In this document: in pieces, positions 16,479 through 24,546 of the stretch
How the letters are laid out: every line of letters begins with the position of its first letter
Numbering within the stretch: the first letter of the stretch is position 1
NCBI RefSeq assembly: GCF_003013815.1
Contig: NZ_PRLH01000011.1
Coordinates: forward strand, 1 to 40,171
Direction: 5' to 3'
Origin: Cyanothece sp. BG0011
GTDB lineage: Bacteria > Cyanobacteriota > Cyanobacteriia > Cyanobacteriales > Microcystaceae
DNA: 40,171 bases
Position numbers and translations under genes: made by a program
The notes under the pieces: model-generated
The model's database searches: none
Told to the model about the DNA's origin: nothing
The model's input: only the letters and a program-made list of their open reading frames with translations

Positions 16479-18689
16479 TTAAACAGGATTTTCTCTAAAC
16501 ACAGGAATTTCTGTGCCATGGCCATTCCCATTGCCGTTACCATTGTTATTGCTCTCTGGTATGTCGGTGGTGGGTGCGACTAAATCTTCTACGCCGTTGA
16601 CCACAGCCCCTAATACAGGAACCTCTGCATCAGATAATTGATCGAGGGCTTCGTTTAACAAACTCGAACGGGTGAGACCGGGTCGAGTGACTAACACTAA
16701 GCCATCGGTTAAGGATTCTAAGAGGAGGGCATCGTTACAGCGAGATAGGGACGGGGTGTCAATAATCACCATGTCATAGCGTCCTCTGGCATCTTTTAAG
16801 AGCAGTCGTAACTCGCTCGATTCAATAATGGCTGCTGCTTGCCGTTGGGGGCCAGGACTCGGTAAAACGTATAAATTAGCGATCCCAGGCACTAAGGTGA
16901 CGGCATCGGTGCGATTCTGGTAGAACCGTAAGGGTTCGAGGTTGCTGTCGGGGTCAGGGGTTATCTCTAACCATTCAGCTTTAGACGGCGATCGCAAATC
17001 TCCTTCTACTAATAAAGTGCGTTTTCCTGCTTGGGCCGAGGCAATGGCTAAGTTATAGGCCGTTGCGCTTTTTCCTTCTTCGTTACTGACACTGGTGATC
17101 ATCACCACTTTCGACATATCCGATCCTAGGCGACGGAGGTTACTGCGTACCCGTTCATAAAAACTTAAATCCGCTGCATCGCCTTCTAATAAAACGGGGC
17201 TGAGATCCTCGCGGTAGAGGGAACTATAGATAAAGGGTAACTGTCCGAGCAGGGGAATTTCGCGATCAGCCAGGGAGTCTCTGAGTTCTTGAGGGGTATG
17301 TAAGCGATCGTCGAGTAACGCCAAGAGAAGGATTAAGCCTAACCCGGCCACTAAACCGATACCGCCACCGGCTGCAATAATGAGCAGTTTATTGGTTTCT
17401 TGGGGTGTTTGGGGCCGAGTGGGTCGATAGGTGGCCGGAACCGCTTCGGATAAACTCCCTACGGTTTCGGCTTCTGCTGCTTGAGCATCCACTAAGGCCG
17501 TTAAGATGTTTTGATAAACAATCCGTTGAAATTCGACTTCTTGAACCAGTTTGGCTTGTTGCAGTTGTTTATCTGGGAACCTTTCGTACTGTTCCCGTAA
17601 TTTTCGTTCTGTGTCAATCACTGAATTTAATTGCTTGACTAATCCGGCCCGTCTGGTTTCTAAGGCGATTAGTTCATTGGCTAACTGTTGTCGACTGGGG
17701 TCAAGACTACTATCTTGACGAATCTGACTGATGGGGATGGGGGCTAACTCTCTGGCCCCGATTAATTCCTGGGCCCTTTGTTGAAAGAGGGTTTCGTTAA
17801 CTTGTTTTTCTTTGAGCAGTTTTTCGATGGTAGGGTGTTCGGGCCGTAAATCTATTTTTAACCTTTCTAGTTGTTGCTCAATCTGTAAAATTTGCGCCCG
17901 TAAGTTAGCCAAAATGGGATCAGCACTTAAGGCTACAGAAGCATAGGCTTGTTTGGGCGTTAATCCTAATTGATTGATTAAACTATTAATACGACCATCT
18001 ATTTCTTGAAGGGCTAACCCTAATTCTCGTTGTCTCTGTTGAGAACTGGTAATCCCACTAAATAGACTCCCATCTTGAATGGCCAGTAAATCTGACCCTT
18101 GTTGAGACACATAGCGATAAAATCGATTTTCCGCTGCGGTTAGGTCTTGTTTAACTTGCTCGAGTCGTTTACTTAATGCTTCAATTCGACTTCTCAATTC
18201 GGAGGTATTGAGCCAGCGACTATGGTCGATCATCTCTTCCATGAAAGCATCTAGAATCAATGTAGCCCGGGTAGGTGATTCTTTATCGGTATATTGTAGT
18301 CTAATGACTGAAGAAGCAACTTCCCCTTGTTTATCCCGTTCGGGTAGTTCTATGGCTAAGGTTTTTTCTTGTATTTGCCGAATTTCTTGGGCCGAGAGTT
18401 CTAGTTTATCCATGACATTCTGAAGAACCCGCCCCGATAAGAGGGTATTTTTACTCAGAGATAAACCTCTTCCTTGTGCCTGTAGTTCGTTTCCTGTGGT
18501 GGTAAAAGCGGGGGGGGGTTCCGTAAAGGTCAATTGTCCAAACGCGGTATAGGTGGGAGCCGGTGGGGGTGGTGGGGGTTGTAGGGCGACCAATCCTGAG
18601 ACTCCAAAACCAGCTATCATGGTTAAGAATCCTAACCAGTAGTTTTGTTGAAATGAAATAGCAAATCGTTTAACAATTGGGGGCGCCAT
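16479..18689 (-). CDS. Wzz/BY-kinase-like polysaccharide co-polymerase
   Basis: A 736-residue PCP-2a-type protein that should control export and chain length of exopolysaccharide. The first membrane helix is at about 17-36, followed by a proline run. A long periplasmic coiled-coil region (about 155-400) comes next, with a second helix at about 434-459. A cytoplasmic CpsD/BY-kinase-like ATPase domain follows: Walker A variant VSNEEGKSAT (K540), Walker A' LLVEGDLRSP (561-567) and Walker B VIIDTPS. The usual LLIDADLRRP has become VEGD, and no tyrosine cluster is present: the tail is a GNGNGNGHG stretch ending FRENPV. Autophosphorylation on a C-terminal tyrosine cluster therefore seems absent. 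Confidence 0.88.
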   Translation of the reverse strand: MAPPIVKRFAISFQQNYWLGFLTMIAGFGVSGLVALQPPPPPPAPTYTAFGQLTFTEPPPAFTTTGNELQAQGRGLSLSKNTLLSGRVLQNVMDKLELSAQEIRQIQEKTLAIELPERDKQGEVASSVIRLQYTDKESPTRATLILDAFMEEMIDHSRWLNTSELRSRIEALSKRLEQVKQDLTAAENRFYRYVSQQGSDLLAIQDGSLFSGITSSQQRQRELGLALQEIDGRINSLINQLGLTPKQAYASVALSADPILANLRAQILQIEQQLERLKIDLRPEHPTIEKLLKEKQVNETLFQQRAQELIGARELAPIPISQIRQDSSLDPSRQQLANELIALETRRAGLVKQLNSVIDTERKLREQYERFPDKQLQQAKLVQEVEFQRIVYQNILTALVDAQAAEAETVGSLSEAVPATYRPTRPQTPQETNKLLIIAAGGGIGLVAGLGLILLLALLDDRLHTPQELRDSLADREIPLLGQLPFIYSSLYREDLSPVLLEGDAADLSFYERVRSNLRRLGSDMSKVVMITSVSNEEGKSATAYNLAIASAQAGKRTLLVEGDLRSPSKAEWLEITPDPDSNLEPLRFYQNRTDAVTLVPGIANLYVLPSPGPQRQAAAIIESSELRLLLKDARGRYDMVIIDTPSLSRCNDALLLESLTDGLVLVTRPGLTRSSLLNEALDQLSDAEVPVLGAVVNGVEDLVAPTTDIPESNNNGNGNGNGHGTEIPVFRENPV

Positions 18690-19044
18690 AATAATTTAGA
18701 AACATTAATAATGATACTATTGTAAAGATTTTTAGTTCCTTATGATAATGACTCTTCTATAATACCAAAGTCAATCTCATGGTTAGATTAGGAACAACAA
18801 GGGGAAAAGGGTGATGAGATGAGGTTTTTTTGTTTGTTAAGATTTTTTTATGGCCAAGTTTCACCATGATTCAGTGACTAAAGAGCTATTTTTTCGGTGA
18901 ACCGTACCTGGTGGGCAAAAACTAATAACCGAGACGTTATGATTGCCCTTTCTTAACTTTTGTGGCTCATACTGTCATCCCTAACAAGGGTCACGGTTTA
19001 ATGATAGTGAACAATCTTGCTCTGTAAACTATTCGAGTAAAAAT
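18690..19044. other. Intergenic region between divergent genes
   Basis: These 355 bases separate the co-polymerase (minus) from the DUF2330 gene (plus) and must hold both promoters. No gene, RNA or strong repeat is seen. Long T runs (18826-18850) are present. No convincing -35/-10 pair was found on either strand. Confidence 0.4.
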
Positions 19045-20364
19045 ATGATGCAATTAAGTCGCAGTTTGAAGCTTTTAGGCTTAGTTTTTCTGTTCTTATT
19101 GATTTCTGTGAATTCTGCTGTTGCTTTTTGTGGTTTTTATGTCGCTAAAGCTGATAGTAATCTGTATAACCAAGCGTCTCAAGTTATCATCGCTCGGGAT
19201 GGAAAACGCACTGTTTTAACCATGGCCAATGACTATCAAGGGGCGGTTAATGATTTCGCGATGGTGGTTCCAGTTCCTGTTATTTTAACTGAAGAACAAG
19301 TTAAAGTAGGAGAACCATTAATTATCGAAAGATTGGACGCTTTTAGCGCGCCGAGATTAGTGGAATATTTTGATGAAGATCCTTGTCATCGTTCTTATTT
19401 TGAAGATGAAGTTTTTAGGACTCCGGCTGCTCCTCAAGCCGCTTCAGAAATGAAAGAAAGTCGTAATAATGCTTTAGGGGTAACGGTTGAAGAAGCCTTT
19501 ACGGTAGGGGAATATGATATCGTTATTCTTAGTGCAAAAGAGTCCGATGGGTTAGAGGTTTGGTTAAAAGAAAATGGCTATAGAATACCCAATGGAACCA
19601 GCGATCTTTTACGACCTTATATTCAACAAAATCTTAAATTTTTTGTCGCTAAAGTTAATTTAACGGAATACGAAAATACGGGTTTTAAATCCCTTCGTCC
19701 GTTGATGATGGCCTATGAATCTCCTAAGTTTATGTTACCCATTCGCTTAGGAATGTTAAATGCTCAAGGAGAGCAAGATTTAATTGTTTACTTATTATCC
19801 CCTAAAGGACAAGTTGAATTAACCAATTATCGCACTGTTAAAGTTCCTTCTAATCTAGAAATTCCTGAGTTTATTCAACAAGAATTTGCTCCTTTTTATA
19901 AGGCGATGTTTACTAAAAGTTATGAAAGAAACGGCAAGAAAGTCGCTTTTATTGAATACGCTTGGAATATGGCTAATTGTGATCCTTGTTCAGCGCAACC
20001 ATTAAACCGTGAAGAGTTAGAAAAAGCAGGGGTATTTTGGTTAGATAATAGTCGGTTTAATAATGTGTTTATTACTCGTCTTCATCTGCGTTATCAACGA
20101 GATAATTTTCCTGAAGATTTGAAGTTTCAAGAAACCGCTAATAATCAATTATTTCAAGGAAGATATATTATCCGTCATCCCTTTCGAGAAAAAAGAGATT
20201 GCGAGGCAGCAAAAACTTATTATCAATCAGTGAGAGAAAGACAAGATCAAGAAGCAATGACTTTATCTCGTTTAACCGGATGGAATCTTTATGATATTCG
20301 TAAAAAAATTAATTTTATTGAGTTTGAGAATGTTCCTTGGTGGCGACGAATTTTCGGGTCTTAA
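19045..20364 (+). CDS. DUF2330 domain secreted or membrane-anchored protein
   Basis: A 439-residue protein with a signal peptide (KLLGLVFLFLLISVNSAVA, cleavage near residue 27) followed by FCGFYVAKADSNLYNQASQV, the start of DUF2330. Conserved-looking blocks include NDYQGAVNDFAMVVPVPV and paired cysteines (NCDPCS). It ends with an amphipathic stretch, VPWWRRIFGS. DUF2330 proteins are exported and of unknown function. An ATG at 19048 is equally possible as a start. A Uma2-type gene follows 44 bp downstream on the same strand. Confidence 0.85.
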   Translation: MMQLSRSLKLLGLVFLFLLISVNSAVAFCGFYVAKADSNLYNQASQVIIARDGKRTVLTMANDYQGAVNDFAMVVPVPVILTEEQVKVGEPLIIERLDAFSAPRLVEYFDEDPCHRSYFEDEVFRTPAAPQAASEMKESRNNALGVTVEEAFTVGEYDIVILSAKESDGLEVWLKENGYRIPNGTSDLLRPYIQQNLKFFVAKVNLTEYENTGFKSLRPLMMAYESPKFMLPIRLGMLNAQGEQDLIVYLLSPKGQVELTNYRTVKVPSNLEIPEFIQQEFAPFYKAMFTKSYERNGKKVAFIEYAWNMANCDPCSAQPLNREELEKAGVFWLDNSRFNNVFITRLHLRYQRDNFPEDLKFQETANNQLFQGRYIIRHPFREKRDCEAAKTYYQSVRERQDQEAMTLSRLTGWNLYDIRKKINFIEFENVPWWRRIFGS

Positions 20365-20408
20365 AAGTAATCAATTTAGTTAAATTAATTAAAAAATCGA
20401 GGTCAACT

Positions 20409-20990
20409 ATGGTAATTGATGTACAGAAAAAAACAAAATTCTATACTCCTGAAGAATATTTAAAGTTAGAAGCTGATGCTCAACAACGACATCATTATAT
20501 TAAAGGAAAAATCATTGAAATGGCTGGCGGTACACCCAATCATAATAAGATAGCATTAAACTTAAGTAGTGCTTTAAACTTTGCCTTGAAAGGTAAACCA
20601 TTAGATATTTTTATGACAGATCAAAGGTTATGGATTCCTTCAGAAAAAATCTACACTTATCCTGATATAATGGTAGTTGAGCAACCTTTAAACTATGCTC
20701 AAAATCGCCACGATACTTTAATTAATCCTTTGCTTATTGTTGAAGTGTTATCTACGTCAACAAGGAATTATGATAAAGACGAAAAATTTGCAGCTTATCG
20801 GACTATTTCTAGTTTTCAAGAATATATTTTAATTGATCAACATTGTATCCATATTGAACAATATAGTCGTCAAGAATCCAATAAATGGACATTTATCGAA
20901 TACAATAACCTGACAGATACGTTAACCTTATCTTCGGTTAATTTTGAAATCGAACTTGTTGATATTTACGATAAAGTCAATTTTACCTAA
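20409..20990 (+). CDS. Uma2 family (DUF820) PD-(D/E)XK nuclease-like protein
   Basis: A 193-residue protein from the ATG at 20409, which is preceded by a GAGGT ribosome binding site; the frame extends upstream into the DUF2330 gene but without a start that fits the family. Uma2 features are visible: FYTPEEYLKLEADAQQRHHY at the N-terminus, then YPDIMVV (catalytic Asp), LLIVEVLSTSTRNYDKDEKF (Glu, with a lysine near the end of the block) and YRTISSFQEYILIDQ. This fold resembles restriction endonucleases and is massively expanded in cyanobacteria. Its function remains unknown, possibly linked to mobile elements. Confidence 0.9.
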   Translation: MVIDVQKKTKFYTPEEYLKLEADAQQRHHYIKGKIIEMAGGTPNHNKIALNLSSALNFALKGKPLDIFMTDQRLWIPSEKIYTYPDIMVVEQPLNYAQNRHDTLINPLLIVEVLSTSTRNYDKDEKFAAYRTISSFQEYILIDQHCIHIEQYSRQESNKWTFIEYNNLTDTLTLSSVNFEIELVDIYDKVNFT

Positions 20991-21006
20991 GTTTTAAAAC
21001 CCAATT

Positions 21007-21798
21007 TTAAACAACAGATTCTAACCGTTTTAACATGGCTTCTCTGGCTTTTTGAGCTAAACTATCATCAAGGGGCATTAAATTGATTTCCGTTTGATAT
21101 TTTTCTTGTAATGCGGTTTTAATCAACCAGTCAGCTACAAAAGGATTTTTCGGTAAGAGAGGACCGTGGGAATAAGTAGCGATCGCATGACGATAAAACG
21201 CCCCTTCATAACCATCTTCTCCATTATTACCATACCCAGACTGAACCTTTCCCAAGGGTTGCACATTCCCTAAATAAGTGCGTCCCCCGTGATTTTCAAA
21301 GCCAATAATAATGGGGGGTTGGCCTAACATGGCTTTCAAATCTTCGGCCAAAGGAGAAGCGGTAACTTCAAACACCACATTCCCAATACAACGGGACACA
21401 TTAGGTCCGGGATGTTTGGTGACTAAATCGAGTAACCCTAACCCTTCAATTCTTTGCCCTAAGGCCGGTTCATAATAATGACCGAGAAGTTGGGGAGATC
21501 CACAGGTAAACACCCCTGGGGTTCCCCCGTCTAACTTCTGACGTAGGGTATCCGCTTTCGCCCCTTGTAAGTCGCGCATCACGATTTCTTGTTGACGATC
21601 TTGGGCCCCACCCCCGACGATAACATCGACTTTTGAAAAGTGATCCGCTTCGGTTTGTTGATCGAGGGGAAGAATCGTCACGGGAATCTCTCGCCATTGA
21701 CAACGGCGTTGGAGACAGATGACGTTACCGCGATCGCCGTAGGTACTCATTAAGTTGGGATAAAGCCAACCGATGGTTAAGGAACGGGGTTCAGACAT
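21007..21798 (-). CDS. gatD: GatD-like glutamine amidotransferase (lipid II isoglutaminyl synthase subunit)
   Basis: A 263-residue class I glutaminase of the CobB/CobQ-like type. The cysteine nucleophile is in FTCGSPQLLG (C99), and histidines lie in GFENHGG (H170) and TYSHGPLLPKNP (H211). It resembles GatD, which together with MurT amidates the D-glutamate of lipid II; the N-terminal YPNLMSTYGDRGNVICL is typical. MurT is not in the window. The start is three bases after the LptF/G-like stop, so it is the last gene of the lpt operon. The alternative, a cobyric acid synthase-like enzyme, is less likely given the short length and NHGGRTYLG block. Confidence 0.88.
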   Translation of the reverse strand: MSEPRSLTIGWLYPNLMSTYGDRGNVICLQRRCQWREIPVTILPLDQQTEADHFSKVDVIVGGGAQDRQQEIVMRDLQGAKADTLRQKLDGGTPGVFTCGSPQLLGHYYEPALGQRIEGLGLLDLVTKHPGPNVSRCIGNVVFEVTASPLAEDLKAMLGQPPIIIGFENHGGRTYLGNVQPLGKVQSGYGNNGEDGYEGAFYRHAIATYSHGPLLPKNPFVADWLIKTALQEKYQTEINLMPLDDSLAQKAREAMLKRLESVV

Positions 21799-21801
21799 AG
21801 A

Positions 21802-22986
21802 TTATCGTAAACGTGCTGATTGAACTAATAATAAACTACCGGCACCCAATCCGAGAATATTAGGTAACCACGCCCCCAGAAATGGGGTTAAAATGCCCCA
21901 AATACCCAGAGAGGTACTCATAAAGGCTAGGAGATAATAACCAAAAATTAAGCCCACACAGACACCGAAACTGGTGGCCTTATTGGTATTTTGCGGTCTC
22001 ACCCCAATGGCTGCCCCCACTAACCCAAAGATTAAACACACAAAAGGCATGGCATACTTTTCTTGTAAACGAACCTGAACCTTTCTGACGCGCTTCTCAT
22101 TGCCGCTTAATTGCATGGCTTTGAGATATTCTCTAGTTTGGGCAATGGTCATTTCGGTGAAATTTTGACGACGGTTGGCTAAATCTAACGGGGCCCGAGG
22201 TAAAGCCAATTGTTGATGTTGAAAGCGCACAATATTACGATAGGACCCATCCGGGGCAATGAGATAAACGGTGCCATTAAAAAAGTCCCAGGTATTGCTC
22301 GAAATATTCCAGGTAGCTGACTCAGAGGTAACAATTTGGTTAACCCCTTCTTGGGTTCGGTCTAAAATGGTTAACCCCTTCATCTTGTCTCCGTTGTATT
22401 CTTCAGCGTAGAATAAACGGCTTAACACCGTAACTTGTTGACCATCTTCTTCTTGAACGGTTTTGTATTCAGGATAAACAATATTGCGTTCTTTAAAATC
22501 GGGCCGTTCTTGATTCACTGCCCGTTGTAAAGTTACGGCGGCTTCGTGGGTGGCTGCCGGGGCGATCCAATCATTAACGACAAAAGCGCATCCAGTGACC
22601 ACCAAACCAAATAAAACCACAGGAATAATTAAACGATAAACACTGACCCCTAAACTGCGTAGGGCAATAATTTCGCTATCACTGGATAAACGACTATAAG
22701 CCATCAAAGCGGCCAGTAACATAGCCATGGGAAAGGCTAAACTCACAAATCCTGGCATTTTTAAGACTAAAATTCGCATGGCCACTGACAACATGAGTCC
22801 TGACTCGGTTACCCGACGCACTAAATCGAATAAAGTACCAATGGATAAGCCTAAAGAGGTAAAAATCCCCATGCCAAAGAGAAACGGCAATAGGAGTTCA
22901 ATAAACAGATAACGATCCATGATTGATAAACCAGGGATGCGGGGCTTTAGTTTAATTTTAACGGGGTTGACTTGACCAATATCCAT
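21802..22986 (-). CDS. LptF/LptG family permease
   Basis: A 394-residue YjgP/YjgQ-type inner-membrane protein. It has helices near the N-terminus (LFIELLLPFLFGMGIFTSLG), a large periplasmic beta-rich part (about 150-270), and three C-terminal helices (YAMPFVCLIFGLVGAAIGV and on). The block DSEIIALRSLGVS is the coupling motif that contacts LptB. Such proteins extract LPS from the membrane and pass it to LptC/LptA. Cyanobacteria often have a single LptF/G-like protein, possibly working as a homodimer, so I give no F or G symbol. It is cotranscribed with lptB and lptA. Confidence 0.88.
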   Translation of the reverse strand: MDIGQVNPVKIKLKPRIPGLSIMDRYLFIELLLPFLFGMGIFTSLGLSIGTLFDLVRRVTESGLMLSVAMRILVLKMPGFVSLAFPMAMLLAALMAYSRLSSDSEIIALRSLGVSVYRLIIPVVLFGLVVTGCAFVVNDWIAPAATHEAAVTLQRAVNQERPDFKERNIVYPEYKTVQEEDGQQVTVLSRLFYAEEYNGDKMKGLTILDRTQEGVNQIVTSESATWNISSNTWDFFNGTVYLIAPDGSYRNIVRFQHQQLALPRAPLDLANRRQNFTEMTIAQTREYLKAMQLSGNEKRVRKVQVRLQEKYAMPFVCLIFGLVGAAIGVRPQNTNKATSFGVCVGLIFGYYLLAFMSTSLGIWGILTPFLGAWLPNILGLGAGSLLLVQSARLR

Positions 22987-23021
22987 AATTTGTGTGTGAT
23001 CTTGGGGTTAGAACGTTGTCT

Positions 23022-23738
23022 TTAGTTGCCTAAATAATACTGTCGAACTAGGGGATTGTTATAAATTTCTTCGGCACTGCCGGCGGCTAAAATTTGACCA
23101 TCTCGCATAATATAGGCGCGGTTGGTAATGGCCAGGGTGGCTTGAACATTGTGATCGGTGATCAAAATCCCCATCTGGCGATCGCGTAATTGGGCGATCA
23201 TGGTTTGAATTTCTGAGACAGCGATGGGGTCAACTCCGGCAAAGGGTTCGTCTAATAATAAAAAGTCTGGCCCTTGTTGGCCCACGGCTAAGGAACGGGC
23301 TAATTCGGTTCTGCGTCTTTCTCCCCCGGAGACTTGAGACCCTTTGGTATGGGCAATTTTTTCGAGGCGAAACTCTTTGAGCAAAGTATGAAGACGTTGA
23401 GGCCGTTGTCGAAAGGGAACGTTAGTTTGTTCTAGGGCCACTTGAATATTTTCGGCCACACTCAGATGACGAAAAATACTCGGTTGTTGGGTCATATAAC
23501 CAATCCCCAAGCGGGCCCGCTTATTTAAGGGTAAGCGAGTCACTTCTTGTTGATTTAACCAGACTCTTCCTTTATTGGGTTTAATTAAACCGGTGGCAAT
23601 GTAAAAAGTGGTTGTTTTCCCCGCGCCGTTGGGGCCTAGCAGGCCGACAATTTCCCCAGGGGCAACTTTAAGATTGACACGGTTAACAATGTCTCTTTTT
23701 CCGTATTTTTTATGGATATTTTCTAAAATGAGGGTCAT
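23022..23738 (-). CDS. lptB: LPS export ABC transporter ATPase LptB
   Basis: A 238-residue ABC ATPase. Walker A is GPNGAGKTT (about 34-42), the Q-loop region includes GYMTQQPSIFRHLSV, the signature is SGGERRRTELAR, Walker B is FLLLDEPFAGVDP and the H-loop is ITDHNVQ. The GERRR signature and the FAGVDPIAV block are diagnostic for LptB rather than other small ATPases. It drives LPS transport through the LptF/G-like permease encoded next, with a gap of 35 bp. Upstream, the lptA-like gene ends 10 bp before its ATG. Confidence 0.95.
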   Translation of the reverse strand: MTLILENIHKKYGKRDIVNRVNLKVAPGEIVGLLGPNGAGKTTTFYIATGLIKPNKGRVWLNQQEVTRLPLNKRARLGIGYMTQQPSIFRHLSVAENIQVALEQTNVPFRQRPQRLHTLLKEFRLEKIAHTKGSQVSGGERRRTELARSLAVGQQGPDFLLLDEPFAGVDPIAVSEIQTMIAQLRDRQMGILITDHNVQATLAITNRAYIMRDGQILAAGSAEEIYNNPLVRQYYLGN

Positions 23739-23748
23739 GGATGAGGAT

Positions 23749-24252
23749 TTAAAAGTCAGGGGTGGGTAAGGTAGTGTCTAGAGGAGGGGCCGGGGAGACG
23801 GGAACGGGTTGAGGGGGACTGTTTTCATTTTCTGTCACCAGGTAGATTGATTCGACTTGTTGTGCCGATTCTGGGGTGGCAATAAATCGTCCTTCATCGA
23901 TTAAATAGGTCATGGTTTCGGCCCGCATACTGTTGCCTTCTTGTAGCACATATACGTCTCCTGTGAGAACTAAACGCCGTTCTCGACTAAAATATTGTGC
24001 TTGTGCCGATGTGCCTTGAATTTGCCTGGCCGGGTAGAAAAACTGCACGTTTCCCCTAGCGGTTACGACACCGGTTTCTGAGTTGGCTTCCTGGATATCA
24101 GACCGAACCGTCAGGGGACTATTAGGGGGTGGGTTTTGAGCCTGTACATTGGTGGGAACGGTTTCAAGGGTTAGGATACCCATGAGGACAGCTAAGGTAC
24201 AGCTTAGGGTTCCTAGGGCGTTCTTACGATGGGACATAGGAATAGAAAACAT
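23749..24252 (-). CDS. lptA: LptA/OstA-like periplasmic LPS-transport protein
   Basis: A 167-residue protein. A signal peptide (GTLSCTLAVLMGILTLETVP, cleavage near VQAQ) is followed by an OstA-like beta-jellyroll core: SDIQEANSETGVVTARGNVQF, RQIQGTSAQAQYFSRERRLVL, TGDVYVLQEGNSMRAETMTYL. The repeating pattern of G-N/D-V turns fits LptA, which bridges inner and outer membrane. The C-terminus is proline-rich and probably flexible. It is first in the operon with lptB. The start may instead be the second Met (MSHRKNAL), which gives a more normal signal peptide. Confidence 0.85.
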   Translation of the reverse strand: MFSIPMSHRKNALGTLSCTLAVLMGILTLETVPTNVQAQNPPPNSPLTVRSDIQEANSETGVVTARGNVQFFYPARQIQGTSAQAQYFSRERRLVLTGDVYVLQEGNSMRAETMTYLIDEGRFIATPESAQQVESIYLVTENENSPPQPVPVSPAPPLDTTLPTPDF

Positions 24253-24546
24253 AGTCTAGGATCGCTTTTAAGTGTATTCTATTGTCTTAGTGTACTCAAT
24301 CTTTTCTATGGCAATGTTAAAACTGTCTAATAATTGTTTCTTGTCGGTTAGGAGGACGAAGGAAAGAGGCAGTTTGTTGCTGAGGCTGTTGTCAAGGGTT
24401 GGCCACAACAGTTTAAAATCTCTGGTTTGTTTATCATTGAGTTGACTAGACAGGATTCAATCTTTTAAAGTATTTTCAGTTTATATAAAGGCCTATTACA
24501 GTTTTTTAAAAGCAATTATTTAAACCGATTTATTATGAAAAATTTT

